A DNA stretch of 64,000 nt from BD1-7 clade bacterium. GTDB lineage: Bacteria; Pseudomonadota; Gammaproteobacteria; Pseudomonadales; DT-91. The notes beneath the pieces were generated by a model. It was given only the letters and a program-made list of their open reading frames with translations. It did no database searches and was not told the DNA's origin. Position numbers and translations under genes: made by a program. The DNA is taken from positions 62,001-126,000 of the forward strand of contig CACSIO010000056.1 in NCBI GenBank assembly GCA_902705865.1, read 5' to 3'. Of this stretch, positions 44,672 through 51,812 are shown piece after piece (the first letter of the stretch is position 1; each line of letters starts with the position of its first letter).

Positions 44672-44773
44672 GTGATATTGAATGTTGTATTGGGAGTTGC
44701 CTGATAGACTGCTGAATTGACTACCTCATCAGGTATGTAGCGTTTAGCAATAGCGATTAGAGCATCCAGAATT

Positions 44774-44801
44774 AAAACCGGCCAAATGGCCGGTTTTTTT
44801 G
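44774..44801. terminator. Bidirectional terminator between WS/DGAT and cytochrome gene
   Basis: Stem AAAACCGGCC-AAAT-GGCCGGTTTT with T-runs on both strands, between convergent genes. On the plus strand it ends in seven T. A strong rho-independent terminator for both genes. Confidence 0.88.
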
Positions 44802-44802
44802 T

Positions 44803-45672
44803 TTAGCGTGCTTTGAGTTTGTCTAATGCCTTATGCTTGCGCATATATCGGATGTAGCTGAGAACCTTGTCGGCCTGATGGGGTGTCAGGTGAATTTCTG
44901 ACATGCGGTTTCTGGCACGAAACGACGTTGGATTGAGAATATAGGCGCGTAAAAATTCCATCGGCAGGTATTCAGTAAAATTCTGAGGGATGTTCATCTC
45001 CGGGCCAATCGTGCCCCCCACAAGATTCATTGAATGACAAACGACACACTGTTGAGTAAAGATATCGAAACCGGCCTTTACTTGCTCAGCTGCGTTTGGC
45101 GAAGGGGCGATTTCTGAATATGGGTTGCTGGATGTGGAAAACAGAATTTCGGTGACCGAAAACGGCCATGGGAAGGCCTTATAGGTGATCGGATCTTGCC
45201 AGAACAAATAAAACGGCTGGGGTTGTAAGGATTCCCGATCGATAACGACCTCGTCAAATGGCGCGCCGTGTTTTGGGTTGATTTGCTCGTAACCAAGCCA
45301 AGCGTGCGGGTATTTTTCCAATAATGACGCATCCAGCGTAGCGCGATAGCCATCGGACGCAATGAAATCGATATGGGTGACTTTGGTTAAATCAGCTTTG
45401 ATTAGCCCGGCAATATCGGTAAATCGAAATGCATGAAACGCGACCTCCTGATCATACACAGGCGAGAAAAACGGAACCCGAATTGTGCGTAGTGAGGTTT
45501 TTAATTGTTTTAGCGTCAGTGTTTCTGTTTTATCGCCATAGCTGAGTACCAGCGTTGTTTTATCACTGGCCTTAAGGCTCTGCGCTTGCGCGGGGTGAAT
45601 CGCCAGTAGTGCGATTGTCAGGCAAGCAATCAATGCGAGTAATAAGGCGCGGTGGGCAGATTGAGCAGTCAT
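44803..45672 (-). CDS. Periplasmic c-type cytochrome with N-terminal molybdopterin-oxidoreductase-like domain
   Basis: A 289-residue exported protein. A signal peptide (about 1-31, ending 'PAQA') is followed by a domain (about 35-180) resembling the sulfite-oxidase/YedY-type fold ('LKTSLRTIRVPFF', 'IDFIASDGYRATLD'). A C-terminal cytochrome c domain has a single CVVCH haem site and a likely Met ligand near 'RNRMSEIHLTP'. I see no cysteine in the molybdopterin part that would ligate molybdenum, so that domain may be structural. It likely shuttles electrons in the periplasm. It is divergent from the hemerythrin gene, with an FNR/DNR-type box between them. Confidence 0.78.
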   Translation of the reverse strand: MTAQSAHRALLLALIACLTIALLAIHPAQAQSLKASDKTTLVLSYGDKTETLTLKQLKTSLRTIRVPFFSPVYDQEVAFHAFRFTDIAGLIKADLTKVTHIDFIASDGYRATLDASLLEKYPHAWLGYEQINPKHGAPFDEVVIDRESLQPQPFYLFWQDPITYKAFPWPFSVTEILFSTSSNPYSEIAPSPNAAEQVKAGFDIFTQQCVVCHSMNLVGGTIGPEMNIPQNFTEYLPMEFLRAYILNPTSFRARNRMSEIHLTPHQADKVLSYIRYMRKHKALDKLKAR

Positions 45673-45755
45673 TGCGATCCTCCTTGGTTTGGTGAAATTA
45701 TAGCTGGCTATTGTGACCCTGCCCGTTCCTGTGAATAACGCTTTCTGGTGATTTT

Positions 45756-45769
45756 TTGACCTGTGTCAA
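45756..45769. promoter_or_regulatory. FNR/DNR/NNR-type box between cytochrome c and hemerythrin genes
   Basis: Perfect palindrome TTGAC-N4-GTCAA, the form recognised by NO- and oxygen-sensing Crp/Fnr regulators (DNR/NNR group). It lies 84 bp before the cytochrome start and 64 bp before the hemerythrin start, so either or both could respond to NO or low oxygen. The regulator gene is not in the window. Confidence 0.55.
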
Positions 45770-45832
45770 CGGGTCGTTTTCGATCTTCACCTAACCTGTT
45801 TCTGAGCTTGGCAACTATCGTGGGGTAGCGTG

Positions 45833-46411
45833 ATGACTGATATGTATACACAGCTGGTTGAAGACCATGTCGTACTGACAGATTTGTTGAATTCGCTCGA
45901 AGTGGTGTTCAGCCATTACGACGAGAACACTGATTTTAATCCTGATCTGGGTTTGATTCTGGATACGCTTGAATACATCACGAACTATCCGGAGGCGTAT
46001 CATCACCCGCTGGAAGAGCGCGCGTTTAAATACTTATTGAAGCGGCACATGGGTGATGCCAATATCATTCGTGAAATCCAGACGCAGCACATCGCGTTGG
46101 AGGAAGAAACTCTGGAGTTGACTCGTCTTTTTAACGCTGTTGCGAATGATTGTGTCGTACCGATTGAAGAGTTAAAGACTCGGCTGCGCCACTATGTTGA
46201 TGCTCAACGTCAACACATCAGCACCGAAAATATCAATATATTCCCGGTACTGGCAAAACTCGAAGAAAGCGATTGGTGGGATATTGCCAGTGGGCTGGCC
46301 ATCGAGAATTTGCCCTGTTTACCGGATGACCCATGCCGGTCGGCCTATCTGGATACCGTGCAATATATTCGTGAACAAAGCGAAAAGGCATACCCGGAAT
46401 TGGCGAGTTAA
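45833..46411 (+). CDS. Hemerythrin-like di-iron protein
   Basis: About 192 residues, helical, with di-iron ligands arranged as in hemerythrin HHE domains: 'VEDHVVL', 'HHPLEERAF', 'IQTQHIALEEE' and 'QRQHISTENINIFP'. Related proteins bind oxygen or NO or repair iron-sulfur clusters. The ATG at 45833 is preferred; a GTG one codon earlier is possible. An FNR/DNR-type palindrome in the upstream region fits induction by NO or low oxygen, matching the Hmp/NnrS theme of the window. No signal peptide, so cytoplasmic. Confidence 0.85.
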   Translation: MTDMYTQLVEDHVVLTDLLNSLEVVFSHYDENTDFNPDLGLILDTLEYITNYPEAYHHPLEERAFKYLLKRHMGDANIIREIQTQHIALEEETLELTRLFNAVANDCVVPIEELKTRLRHYVDAQRQHISTENINIFPVLAKLEESDWWDIASGLAIENLPCLPDDPCRSAYLDTVQYIREQSEKAYPELAS

Positions 46412-46602
46412 CAGCTCAAGGGAACCTCTAAAAACTATCTTGCTTTTTTACAGGCGCCTCCAACTTTTCACGTCTTGGACTTAGGTAACATCTCTCAATG
46501 GTGTTGCCTTTTTTGATGCCTGTACGGTTCTCTTTGAGGTCTTAGTAGATCTCGGGCCGTTTGTCCCCTCGTACTGATCTGATACAGAATACCCCGCGTA
46601 AT

Positions 46603-46634
46603 GCTCTCAATTAAGGCCAAAAAATTGAGAGCAA
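46603..46634 (+). promoter_or_regulatory. Inverted repeat overlapping the ribosome-binding site of the DUF2878 gene
   Basis: Perfect 11-bp arms TGCTCTCAATT / AATTGAGAGCA with a ten-base loop, ending six bases before the ATG at 46641. The best Shine-Dalgarno (GAGAG, 46628-46632) lies inside the second arm, so folding of the mRNA would hide it. It could instead be a DNA operator. Confidence 0.55.
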
Positions 46635-46640
46635 TAAATC

Positions 46641-47222
46641 ATGGCTTCATCTTTTCCTCGGCTTCGCCGGCATTCCCTTGATGCCTTTCTTCCTTTACTA
46701 ACTCAGCGCCCTGGCATTGTTGTGAACAGTCTTTGGTTCAACGCTTTTTGGCTGAGTGCGGTGCTTGGCGGCAATTCGATGCTTGCCGTGCCTGCAGCGT
46801 TATTGGTCGTGCACTTGTGGTGGATACGAATGGATCTCGCAGAGGTGATTTTTATTCTCTGTGTTGTTCTGTTGGGTGCTGCTATCGACAGTGTATTGGT
46901 TGTGTATGGCGTTTTTGAATTTTCGACCACACCACTGATTCCTGCCTGGCTGATTTTGTTGTGGGCGGGGTTTGCCGCAACGGTCAGGCACAGTCTTCGT
47001 GTGTTCGATAGGCATTGGGCGATAGCGGCACTGTTTGGTGGATTTGGTGGGGCAACCAGTTACTTCGCTGGTGAGAAGTTAGGCGTTGTGGGCTTCGGTC
47101 ACTCGTTGCAGGCGACCTTGCTAACGCTAGTGTGCATTTGGATGCTGTTGCTACCCTTGTTGTATCGATTAAGTGATCTGTTAACGGCGCTGGTCGTTGC
47201 TATGTCGGAGAAACCCTCATGA
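46641..47222 (+). CDS. DUF2878 family membrane protein
   Basis: A 193-residue inner-membrane protein with about five to six helices and the 'VLLGAAIDSVLVVYGVFEF' and 'PAWLILLWAGFAATVRHSL' segments typical of DUF2878. Function is unknown. Homologues usually travel with chalcone-isomerase-like and DUF3833 genes, as here, and often with cyclopropane-fatty-acid-synthase-like genes, which are absent. The stop overlaps the next start as ATGA. Confidence 0.85.
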   Translation: MASSFPRLRRHSLDAFLPLLTQRPGIVVNSLWFNAFWLSAVLGGNSMLAVPAALLVVHLWWIRMDLAEVIFILCVVLLGAAIDSVLVVYGVFEFSTTPLIPAWLILLWAGFAATVRHSLRVFDRHWAIAALFGGFGGATSYFAGEKLGVVGFGHSLQATLLTLVCIWMLLLPLLYRLSDLLTALVVAMSEKPS

Positions 47223-47728
47223 TAAAAAATGGATGTTGTGCGCTTTTCACGCTGTTTCTTTTGATCAGCTCGGTAGCGGTTCAAGCGAAATTACCCCTGC
47301 AATTGGTGGGCGAAGCCCGTTTGCAAATCATGTTCTGGCCGATCTATGAATCTCGCTTATTGAATGCTGATGGTGTCTATAATCCGCACGCGCGACCGGT
47401 GCGTTTGGAAATTACCTATCTGCGTGACTTTAAGGCACAGGCTTTGATCGATCGAACCTCCAAAGAGTGGGGCGAACAGGGCGTTACTCATCCGTCGGAA
47501 GCAGCGTGGCTGGAACAGCTGCAAACGCTTTGGCCTGATATTGCCGCCGATGATGAGCTGGCGATTGAAATAGATACGCTTAATCACAGCACCTTTTATT
47601 TCAATGGGCGCCGACTGGGCAAGATCCAGGATCCGGCGTTTGGAAATCTTTTTTTGGGGATATGGTTGTCGCCTTCTACGAGTCAGCCTGATCAACGCTT
47701 AGCCTTAATTGGATCAGAAACAAACTGA
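47219..47728 (+). CDS. Chalcone isomerase-like exported protein
   Basis: A 169-residue protein with a signal peptide (about 1-24, ending 'VQA') and a chalcone-isomerase-like fold ('LVGEARLQIMFWPIYESRL', 'LEITYLRDF', 'LFLGIWLSP'). Bacterial members of this fold are not flavonoid enzymes; they are thought to bind fatty acids in the periplasm. It is coupled to DUF2878 by a four-base overlap and followed 14 bp later by DUF3833, forming one operon. Confidence 0.82.
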   Translation: MIKNGCCALFTLFLLISSVAVQAKLPLQLVGEARLQIMFWPIYESRLLNADGVYNPHARPVRLEITYLRDFKAQALIDRTSKEWGEQGVTHPSEAAWLEQLQTLWPDIAADDELAIEIDTLNHSTFYFNGRRLGKIQDPAFGNLFLGIWLSPSTSQPDQRLALIGSETN

Positions 47729-47742
47729 TCGGAGAACTTATC

Positions 47743-48354
47743 GTGCACTCTATAAACCTGCCCGGATGGATACTATCGCTAGGAGGCGCAACGGTGTTGC
47801 TGGTTTCTGGCTGCGCGACAAAAATCGAAGACTACAAAGACACGACACCTGTTTTTGCAATGGAAGAGTACTTTTCTGGCCCTTTGATCGCCAGAGGTAT
47901 GATTCAGAATCATGCGGGAAAATTAACGCGCAACTTTTGCGTCGAGGCGATGGGGAGCTGGCAAGGGCATGGAGACGATCGCAAAGGAATGCTGAAAGAA
48001 ACCTTTTACTTTAATGATGGTGAGATCACCCATAGAACCTGGCTATTAATTCCCGACCCGGAACAAGGCGCGGGGGCATATCAAGCAACGGCAGGGGATG
48101 TTATTGGTGTTGGCAGTGCTCGAGAGGTGGGGCGAGCATTCAATATGCGCTATGTGCTGTCTTTGCCCGTTAAAAACAAAGACGGGGAGACCAAGGTCTA
48201 TGAATTGAAGGTAAACGACTGGATGTATCGGCTCGATGATCAGCGGGTAGTGAACCGCTCGACGCTGTCGAAGTGGGGTATCGATGTCGCTGCCGTCACC
48301 CTATTTTTTGAGAAAGGTAACGGCAAATGCGAACGGCCTGAGGTGGCAAAATAA
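47743..48354 (+). CDS. DUF3833 family lipoprotein
   Basis: A 203-residue lipoprotein with lipobox VSGC near residue 27 and the DUF3833 hallmarks 'EEYFSGPLIARGMIQNHAGKL' and 'DWMYRLDDQRVVNRSTLSKWGI'. The start is GTG at 47743, supported by GGAGAA six bases upstream. It is the third gene of the DUF2878 operon; a role in envelope lipids is inferred only from the company it keeps. Confidence 0.85.
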   Translation: MHSINLPGWILSLGGATVLLVSGCATKIEDYKDTTPVFAMEEYFSGPLIARGMIQNHAGKLTRNFCVEAMGSWQGHGDDRKGMLKETFYFNDGEITHRTWLLIPDPEQGAGAYQATAGDVIGVGSAREVGRAFNMRYVLSLPVKNKDGETKVYELKVNDWMYRLDDQRVVNRSTLSKWGIDVAAVTLFFEKGNGKCERPEVAK

Positions 48355-48366
48355 TGAGCCTGTGTG

Positions 48367-48813
48367 CTATTTGGCAGCCATGTTTAGTGCACGCTGAGTT
48401 GCGCCTTCAAACATGCCAGTAAAGCCTTTTTTCAGCAGGCCGCCCATGAGTGCTTTAACGATATGGCTGAAAGGGCCCTTTAGTTCAAAAGACGAGGTGT
48501 AGTGAATAGTGCCATCGTCGAGGGTGTCAATTTGGTGATAGCGATAGCTTGAAAGCAAACCCAACGGCAAAGGCTTCATGCAGTAAGAGAACTTTTTCAG
48601 TGGTTCGTTTTCTTTGATGACTTCGGTTTGAGGTTGGGCGAACATCGGGAATATGCGCACCTTCATTTTGATCGGATCACCGGGCTTCTTAGTCGATTCA
48701 CAGTATTCCACAAACGGGTTCCACTGTGGGTATTGTTCAAGGTCTGACAGCACATTCCATAGCGTCTCTGCCGAACAGTTCAGATCAGTTTGGTGCACAA
48801 TAGTAAACGACAT
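48367..48813 (-). CDS. SRPBCC/START-like lipid-binding family protein
   Basis: A 148-residue single-domain protein with the START-like pattern 'NCSAETLWNVLSDLEQYPQWNPFV' at the N terminus and a C-terminal long helix. Such proteins bind hydrophobic ligands in a deep cavity. No signal peptide. It is convergent with the DUF3833 gene. Function unknown. Confidence 0.82.
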   Translation of the reverse strand: MSFTIVHQTDLNCSAETLWNVLSDLEQYPQWNPFVEYCESTKKPGDPIKMKVRIFPMFAQPQTEVIKENEPLKKFSYCMKPLPLGLLSSYRYHQIDTLDDGTIHYTSSFELKGPFSHIVKALMGGLLKKGFTGMFEGATQRALNMAAK

Positions 48814-48957
48814 TTGTTAGCCTCAAGAATAATTCCAGTGGCTAAATGTACTGGATGCTGACGTAGGTTGAAAGCAATGATGGTATAACTCGGATGACGG
48901 ATTGTTCATGGCAATGTTGCCAGTCGCAGAATTTGCTTCTGGCACATTGAGGGTGTA

Positions 48958-49347
48958 TCAGGCGTAGTAGGGCTGGCCACGATATAAACCTTGGAACTCG
49001 AGCCCGTTTTCAAAGCGTTTATAGGGTTTGCCTTTGTACAGAAGATATTCGATGTCGCCTACACGCATGGGTTTGGCTTTTGTGATTGGGGCTTCTGCGG
49101 CAATCAGTGTTCGGCCATTCGCGTTGGCTCTAAAGTTCGGCGCTTTGGTGCCAGCAAAGCTGATGAGGTCGTGGTATGCATCACTCAGATGTTCGGAATC
49201 CGTCAGCTCGACATATTGTTTGAGTAAATCAATAAATAGGGGGTGTGACAGGGTCAGTTTAACATCGAGCTCCTGCTTTACGATTTCAATGCAAACATGT
49301 GCCATTTGCATTGCGTTCTTTTCCTTTAACCAGCTGGTTTCGCTCAT
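48958..49347 (-). CDS. Hypothetical protein
   Basis: 129 residues, no signal peptide or membrane helix, helical in the first half and beta-rich at the C terminus ('IEYLLYKGKPYKR', 'FQGLYRGQPYY'). I recognise no family with confidence. The start is supported by AAGGAA five bases upstream of the ATG. It appears monocistronic. Confidence 0.65.
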   Translation of the reverse strand: MSETSWLKEKNAMQMAHVCIEIVKQELDVKLTLSHPLFIDLLKQYVELTDSEHLSDAYHDLISFAGTKAPNFRANANGRTLIAAEAPITKAKPMRVGDIEYLLYKGKPYKRFENGLEFQGLYRGQPYYA

Positions 49348-49613
49348 CTTGGTTCCTTGATTCTTTTACATCTTGTTATCGAACCCGGCACGATAAGGGC
49401 TTTCTCATCGAAATTAGGGAGCACTGGTAGCGTCTTTATGTGTCGTTGATACACGTTCTGTTACTTGAGGCAACAAATGCAGGCTTCCTGGGCATAAGTG
49501 AAGAAACTGCAAAATCCATGCCGTCCAGTGATGGGTGCGTTAGTTATTTGAGTTGTATAACGCCGAGACATGTTCGTGCCCCATACAAGGGCATCTGAAT
49601 GGCTTTAAGGTCG

Positions 49614-50342
49614 TTAAAGACAGGGGTGGGGAATGCGACCGTCGATGAGAAAGCGGGACTTTTCAAACTCGATACTTGAAGCGCCGGCGCGCCCAAACCA
49701 GCAGGTTTCTTCATCGAGCCGTACTTGCCAATGCTGGTATTGATCCGGTTCTCTTGTACTGAATGCATCGGGTGTTAGTACAGCAACGTTAGTGCCAGTC
49801 TCTTGGCGAGCAGATGGATACCAGAAAAACTCTGCCTCGGTCTCTCTGATTTCCTTGCCGAGTTGTTGGCTAACGACCCAGGATTTTGGGTCCATGATGC
49901 TATCAATTTTGTCGGTAAAGTAAGCCGAGCGCAGATCCAGTGCCTTTGCACTGGCAATGCGTACTGAAAACGCTGTGCGTTGATCTCGGATACATGACAA
50001 TGGCCCAAGTGTTGTTGGCCCTTGTTGAAACAACCAAAAATAAACGGCAGCTTCGGCGAATGCAGTGTCGAGTTCTGCTGCGCCGTAGAATATCCCGCGC
50101 TCCCAGGTTGATCCGAACCGTGAGCCGTATTGCAGCGGTGGGTATCGAAACGGTGTCATCAAGAGGTAGGAAAGCCCCTGGCAATCGTCTGGTGCGCTTG
50201 GTTTACTGGCATCTAGCAGGGCTTCTAAGCGGCTCTGTTCATCCGCATTGTCAGTGATTTCTCGGGTTGCTGCGACTTCTTGAGTTTCGACGATACGCCA
50301 GCAATTCCCCAGCTGATATGTGAGTAAATCCGAGAGTGGCAT
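49614..50342 (-). CDS. RES-domain toxin (NAD+ phosphorylase type)
   Basis: A 242-residue protein whose central part 'GSRFGSTWERGIFYGAAELDTAFAEAAVYF' matches the RES domain, with conserved Arg, Glu and Ser positions. RES toxins degrade cellular NAD+ and are held by an Xre/MbcA-type antitoxin. The matching antitoxin lies upstream on the same strand, but 141 bp away rather than overlapping. AAGGAAAAGGA stands directly before the ATG. It looks intact. Confidence 0.85.
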   Translation of the reverse strand: MPLSDLLTYQLGNCWRIVETQEVAATREITDNADEQSRLEALLDASKPSAPDDCQGLSYLLMTPFRYPPLQYGSRFGSTWERGIFYGAAELDTAFAEAAVYFWLFQQGPTTLGPLSCIRDQRTAFSVRIASAKALDLRSAYFTDKIDSIMDPKSWVVSQQLGKEIRETEAEFFWYPSARQETGTNVAVLTPDAFSTREPDQYQHWQVRLDEETCWFGRAGASSIEFEKSRFLIDGRIPHPCL

Positions 50343-50483
50343 TCCTTTTCCTTGCGGTGATTGGCGATATGCAGCGGTATATACAGTGCTGAAGTGTTTA
50401 ATTCGGCGTTTTTAGAGGCACGTTTTATTGGTACGTTTTATGAGAAGTACCAAACAACGCCGTTTTTTACTGATTCACAGAAG

Positions 50484-50849
50484 TTAGATGCGGCCGCGCA
50501 TTGCATCGAGGTACCAGATGATTTGTGCGATACCTTCCGGGCGTTGAATAAGCTCTGCGGGTATCTGGCTGGCGAAGTGGTGGTTGGGTGTCTGCATCCA
50601 GTGTTGCATGGCTTCGCGTTTGCCGCCGACAATCGAAAATAGCGCGCGATAGATGCGAATTAATAGCAGTGATAATTCATAAGGTTTGCGAGCAGGAACC
50701 GCGGCACCATTTTTCATCCGTGCGATTGTAGGCGTTGAGACCCCAATGGTATTGGCCAGTTGTTCTCGCCCCAGCCCCAAGGCATCGGCGGCTTGGATAA
50801 CACTGCTGCCGACCAGGCTTAGATCGGATTTTGCGCGGTTAGCTATCAT
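50484..50849 (-). CDS. Xre/MbcA/ParS-type antitoxin of the RES system
   Basis: A 121-residue antitoxin. The N-terminal helix-turn-helix ('LGREQLANTIGVSTPTIARMKNG') is Xre type. The C-terminal domain ('MQHWMQTPNHHFASQIPAELIQ', 'DAMRGRI') matches the toxin-binding domain of this antitoxin family and ends normally. It should neutralise the downstream RES protein and repress its own promoter; two related palindromes lie just upstream of its start. Confidence 0.85.
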   Translation of the reverse strand: MIANRAKSDLSLVGSSVIQAADALGLGREQLANTIGVSTPTIARMKNGAAVPARKPYELSLLLIRIYRALFSIVGGKREAMQHWMQTPNHHFASQIPAELIQRPEGIAQIIWYLDAMRGRI

Positions 50850-50865
50850 TTGAAATCCCTGAAAG

Positions 50866-50908
50866 GTATCAGCTGATACATATGTGTATATATTAGATCA
50901 TATGATAC
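50866..50908. promoter_or_regulatory. Twin palindromic operators upstream of the RES-Xre pair
   Basis: A perfect 14-bp palindrome GTATCAGCTGATAC (50866-50879) and a related AGATCATATGATAC (50895-50908) that shares the ATCA-N2-TGAT core, centres 29 bp apart. They begin 16 bp before the antitoxin gene, where autorepression by the antitoxin would act. Confidence 0.6.
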
Positions 50909-51144
50909 GCATTTGTGAAGTAGGTTCTGTTGTTTCAACAGCCTCATATGTGTTTTTGTTGTTTATACCTACCGGGTTACTTCGGATATTGTATTGGCGG
51001 GATAATGATCAAACACTTGGTTCTGGTTTGAGTGTTTTGTCTGAGCGTGCGATCTAGGTTTAGTGTTAAACCGCGGAGCAGTGCCCGATAGCAGTAGCGA
51101 ACCTTTGGTGTATGTATTGACTCAACAGAAGGCGGTTTTAATAC

Positions 51145-51233
51145 ATTTATTTACATTTATAAAAATTGTAAATAAATCATTGCCTCAAAAATGGTATTAC
51201 GTTTAAATAGTTACATAAATTATATGTGTAACT
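51145..51233. promoter_or_regulatory. Two TTACA-N11-TGTAA inverted repeats upstream of the SRPBCC-P450-LLM operon
   Basis: ATTTATTTACA-N11-TGTAAATAAAT (51145-51177, 11-bp arms) and AGTTACA-N11-TGTAACT (51209-51233, 7-bp arms). Both share TTACA-N11-TGTAA exactly and are 60 bp centre to centre. The second ends 19 bp before the first ATG. They are likely operators for one regulator; the TetR at 54326 is the nearest candidate. Confidence 0.6.
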
Positions 51234-51252
51234 TTATGAGTGGAGTTGAGTG

Positions 51253-51777
51253 ATGAAAGTTAAACCTTGTTTACACAAATCTGCAGAAGAACTGCATCAA
51301 GCCCCTGTGCTGATTGAAAACACTATCGAGATTGATTGCTCGGCTGAGCATTTATTTGCGATATTTGAAGATGAACATGCCTGGACAGTTTGGGGCTCCA
51401 GCCTCGAAGAGGTTATCTGGACCTCGCCTAAACCTTTTGGCGTAGGTACAACCCGTACCGTTAAAATGGCGGGTGGCATTATGGGTGTTGAGCAATTTAC
51501 GGCGTGGGAAACCAACCGACGTATGGCTTTCTGTTTTACAGAATCCTCAATGCCGAATATGGCGGCGTTTGGTGAAGATTATGTGGTGGAATCGCTTGGT
51601 GAAAACCGTTGTAAGCTGGTTTGGTATGCAGCGTTTTGGCCGTCTAACGCATTCGCAACAGGCTGCTTTAAGGTACTCAAGCCTGTGATGACTTGGTACC
51701 TCGGCTCATTTTTGAAAGGGCTTAAAAAACTCTGTGAAGGTGACTACCAGCCAAAGCCAGCGAGCCCGCGCGTTTAA
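51253..51777 (+). CDS. SRPBCC/START-like protein
   Basis: About 174 residues, a single START-like fold ('IEIDCSAEHLFAIFEDEHAWTVW...' through the C-terminal helix 'LKPVMTWYLGSFLKGLKKLCEGD'). ATG at 51253 with GGAG upstream; a GTG directly precedes it. It is first in an apparent operon with a P450 and an LLM oxidoreductase, where it may bind or deliver a hydrophobic substrate. That role is inference. Confidence 0.83.
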   Translation: MKVKPCLHKSAEELHQAPVLIENTIEIDCSAEHLFAIFEDEHAWTVWGSSLEEVIWTSPKPFGVGTTRTVKMAGGIMGVEQFTAWETNRRMAFCFTESSMPNMAAFGEDYVVESLGENRCKLVWYAAFWPSNAFATGCFKVLKPVMTWYLGSFLKGLKKLCEGDYQPKPASPRV

Positions 51778-51812
51778 ACCTTACTATTTGATTCAGCAAT
51801 GAGGAGTATTTG

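Larger units (their letters stand above)
50850..51252. other. Divergent regulatory region, RES-Xre and SRPBCC-P450 operon
   Basis: 403 bp without a gene, containing two sets of palindromes: the antitoxin-type pair near the left end and the two TTACA-N11-TGTAA repeats near the right (separate entries). The right part is markedly AT-rich. Confidence 0.6.
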
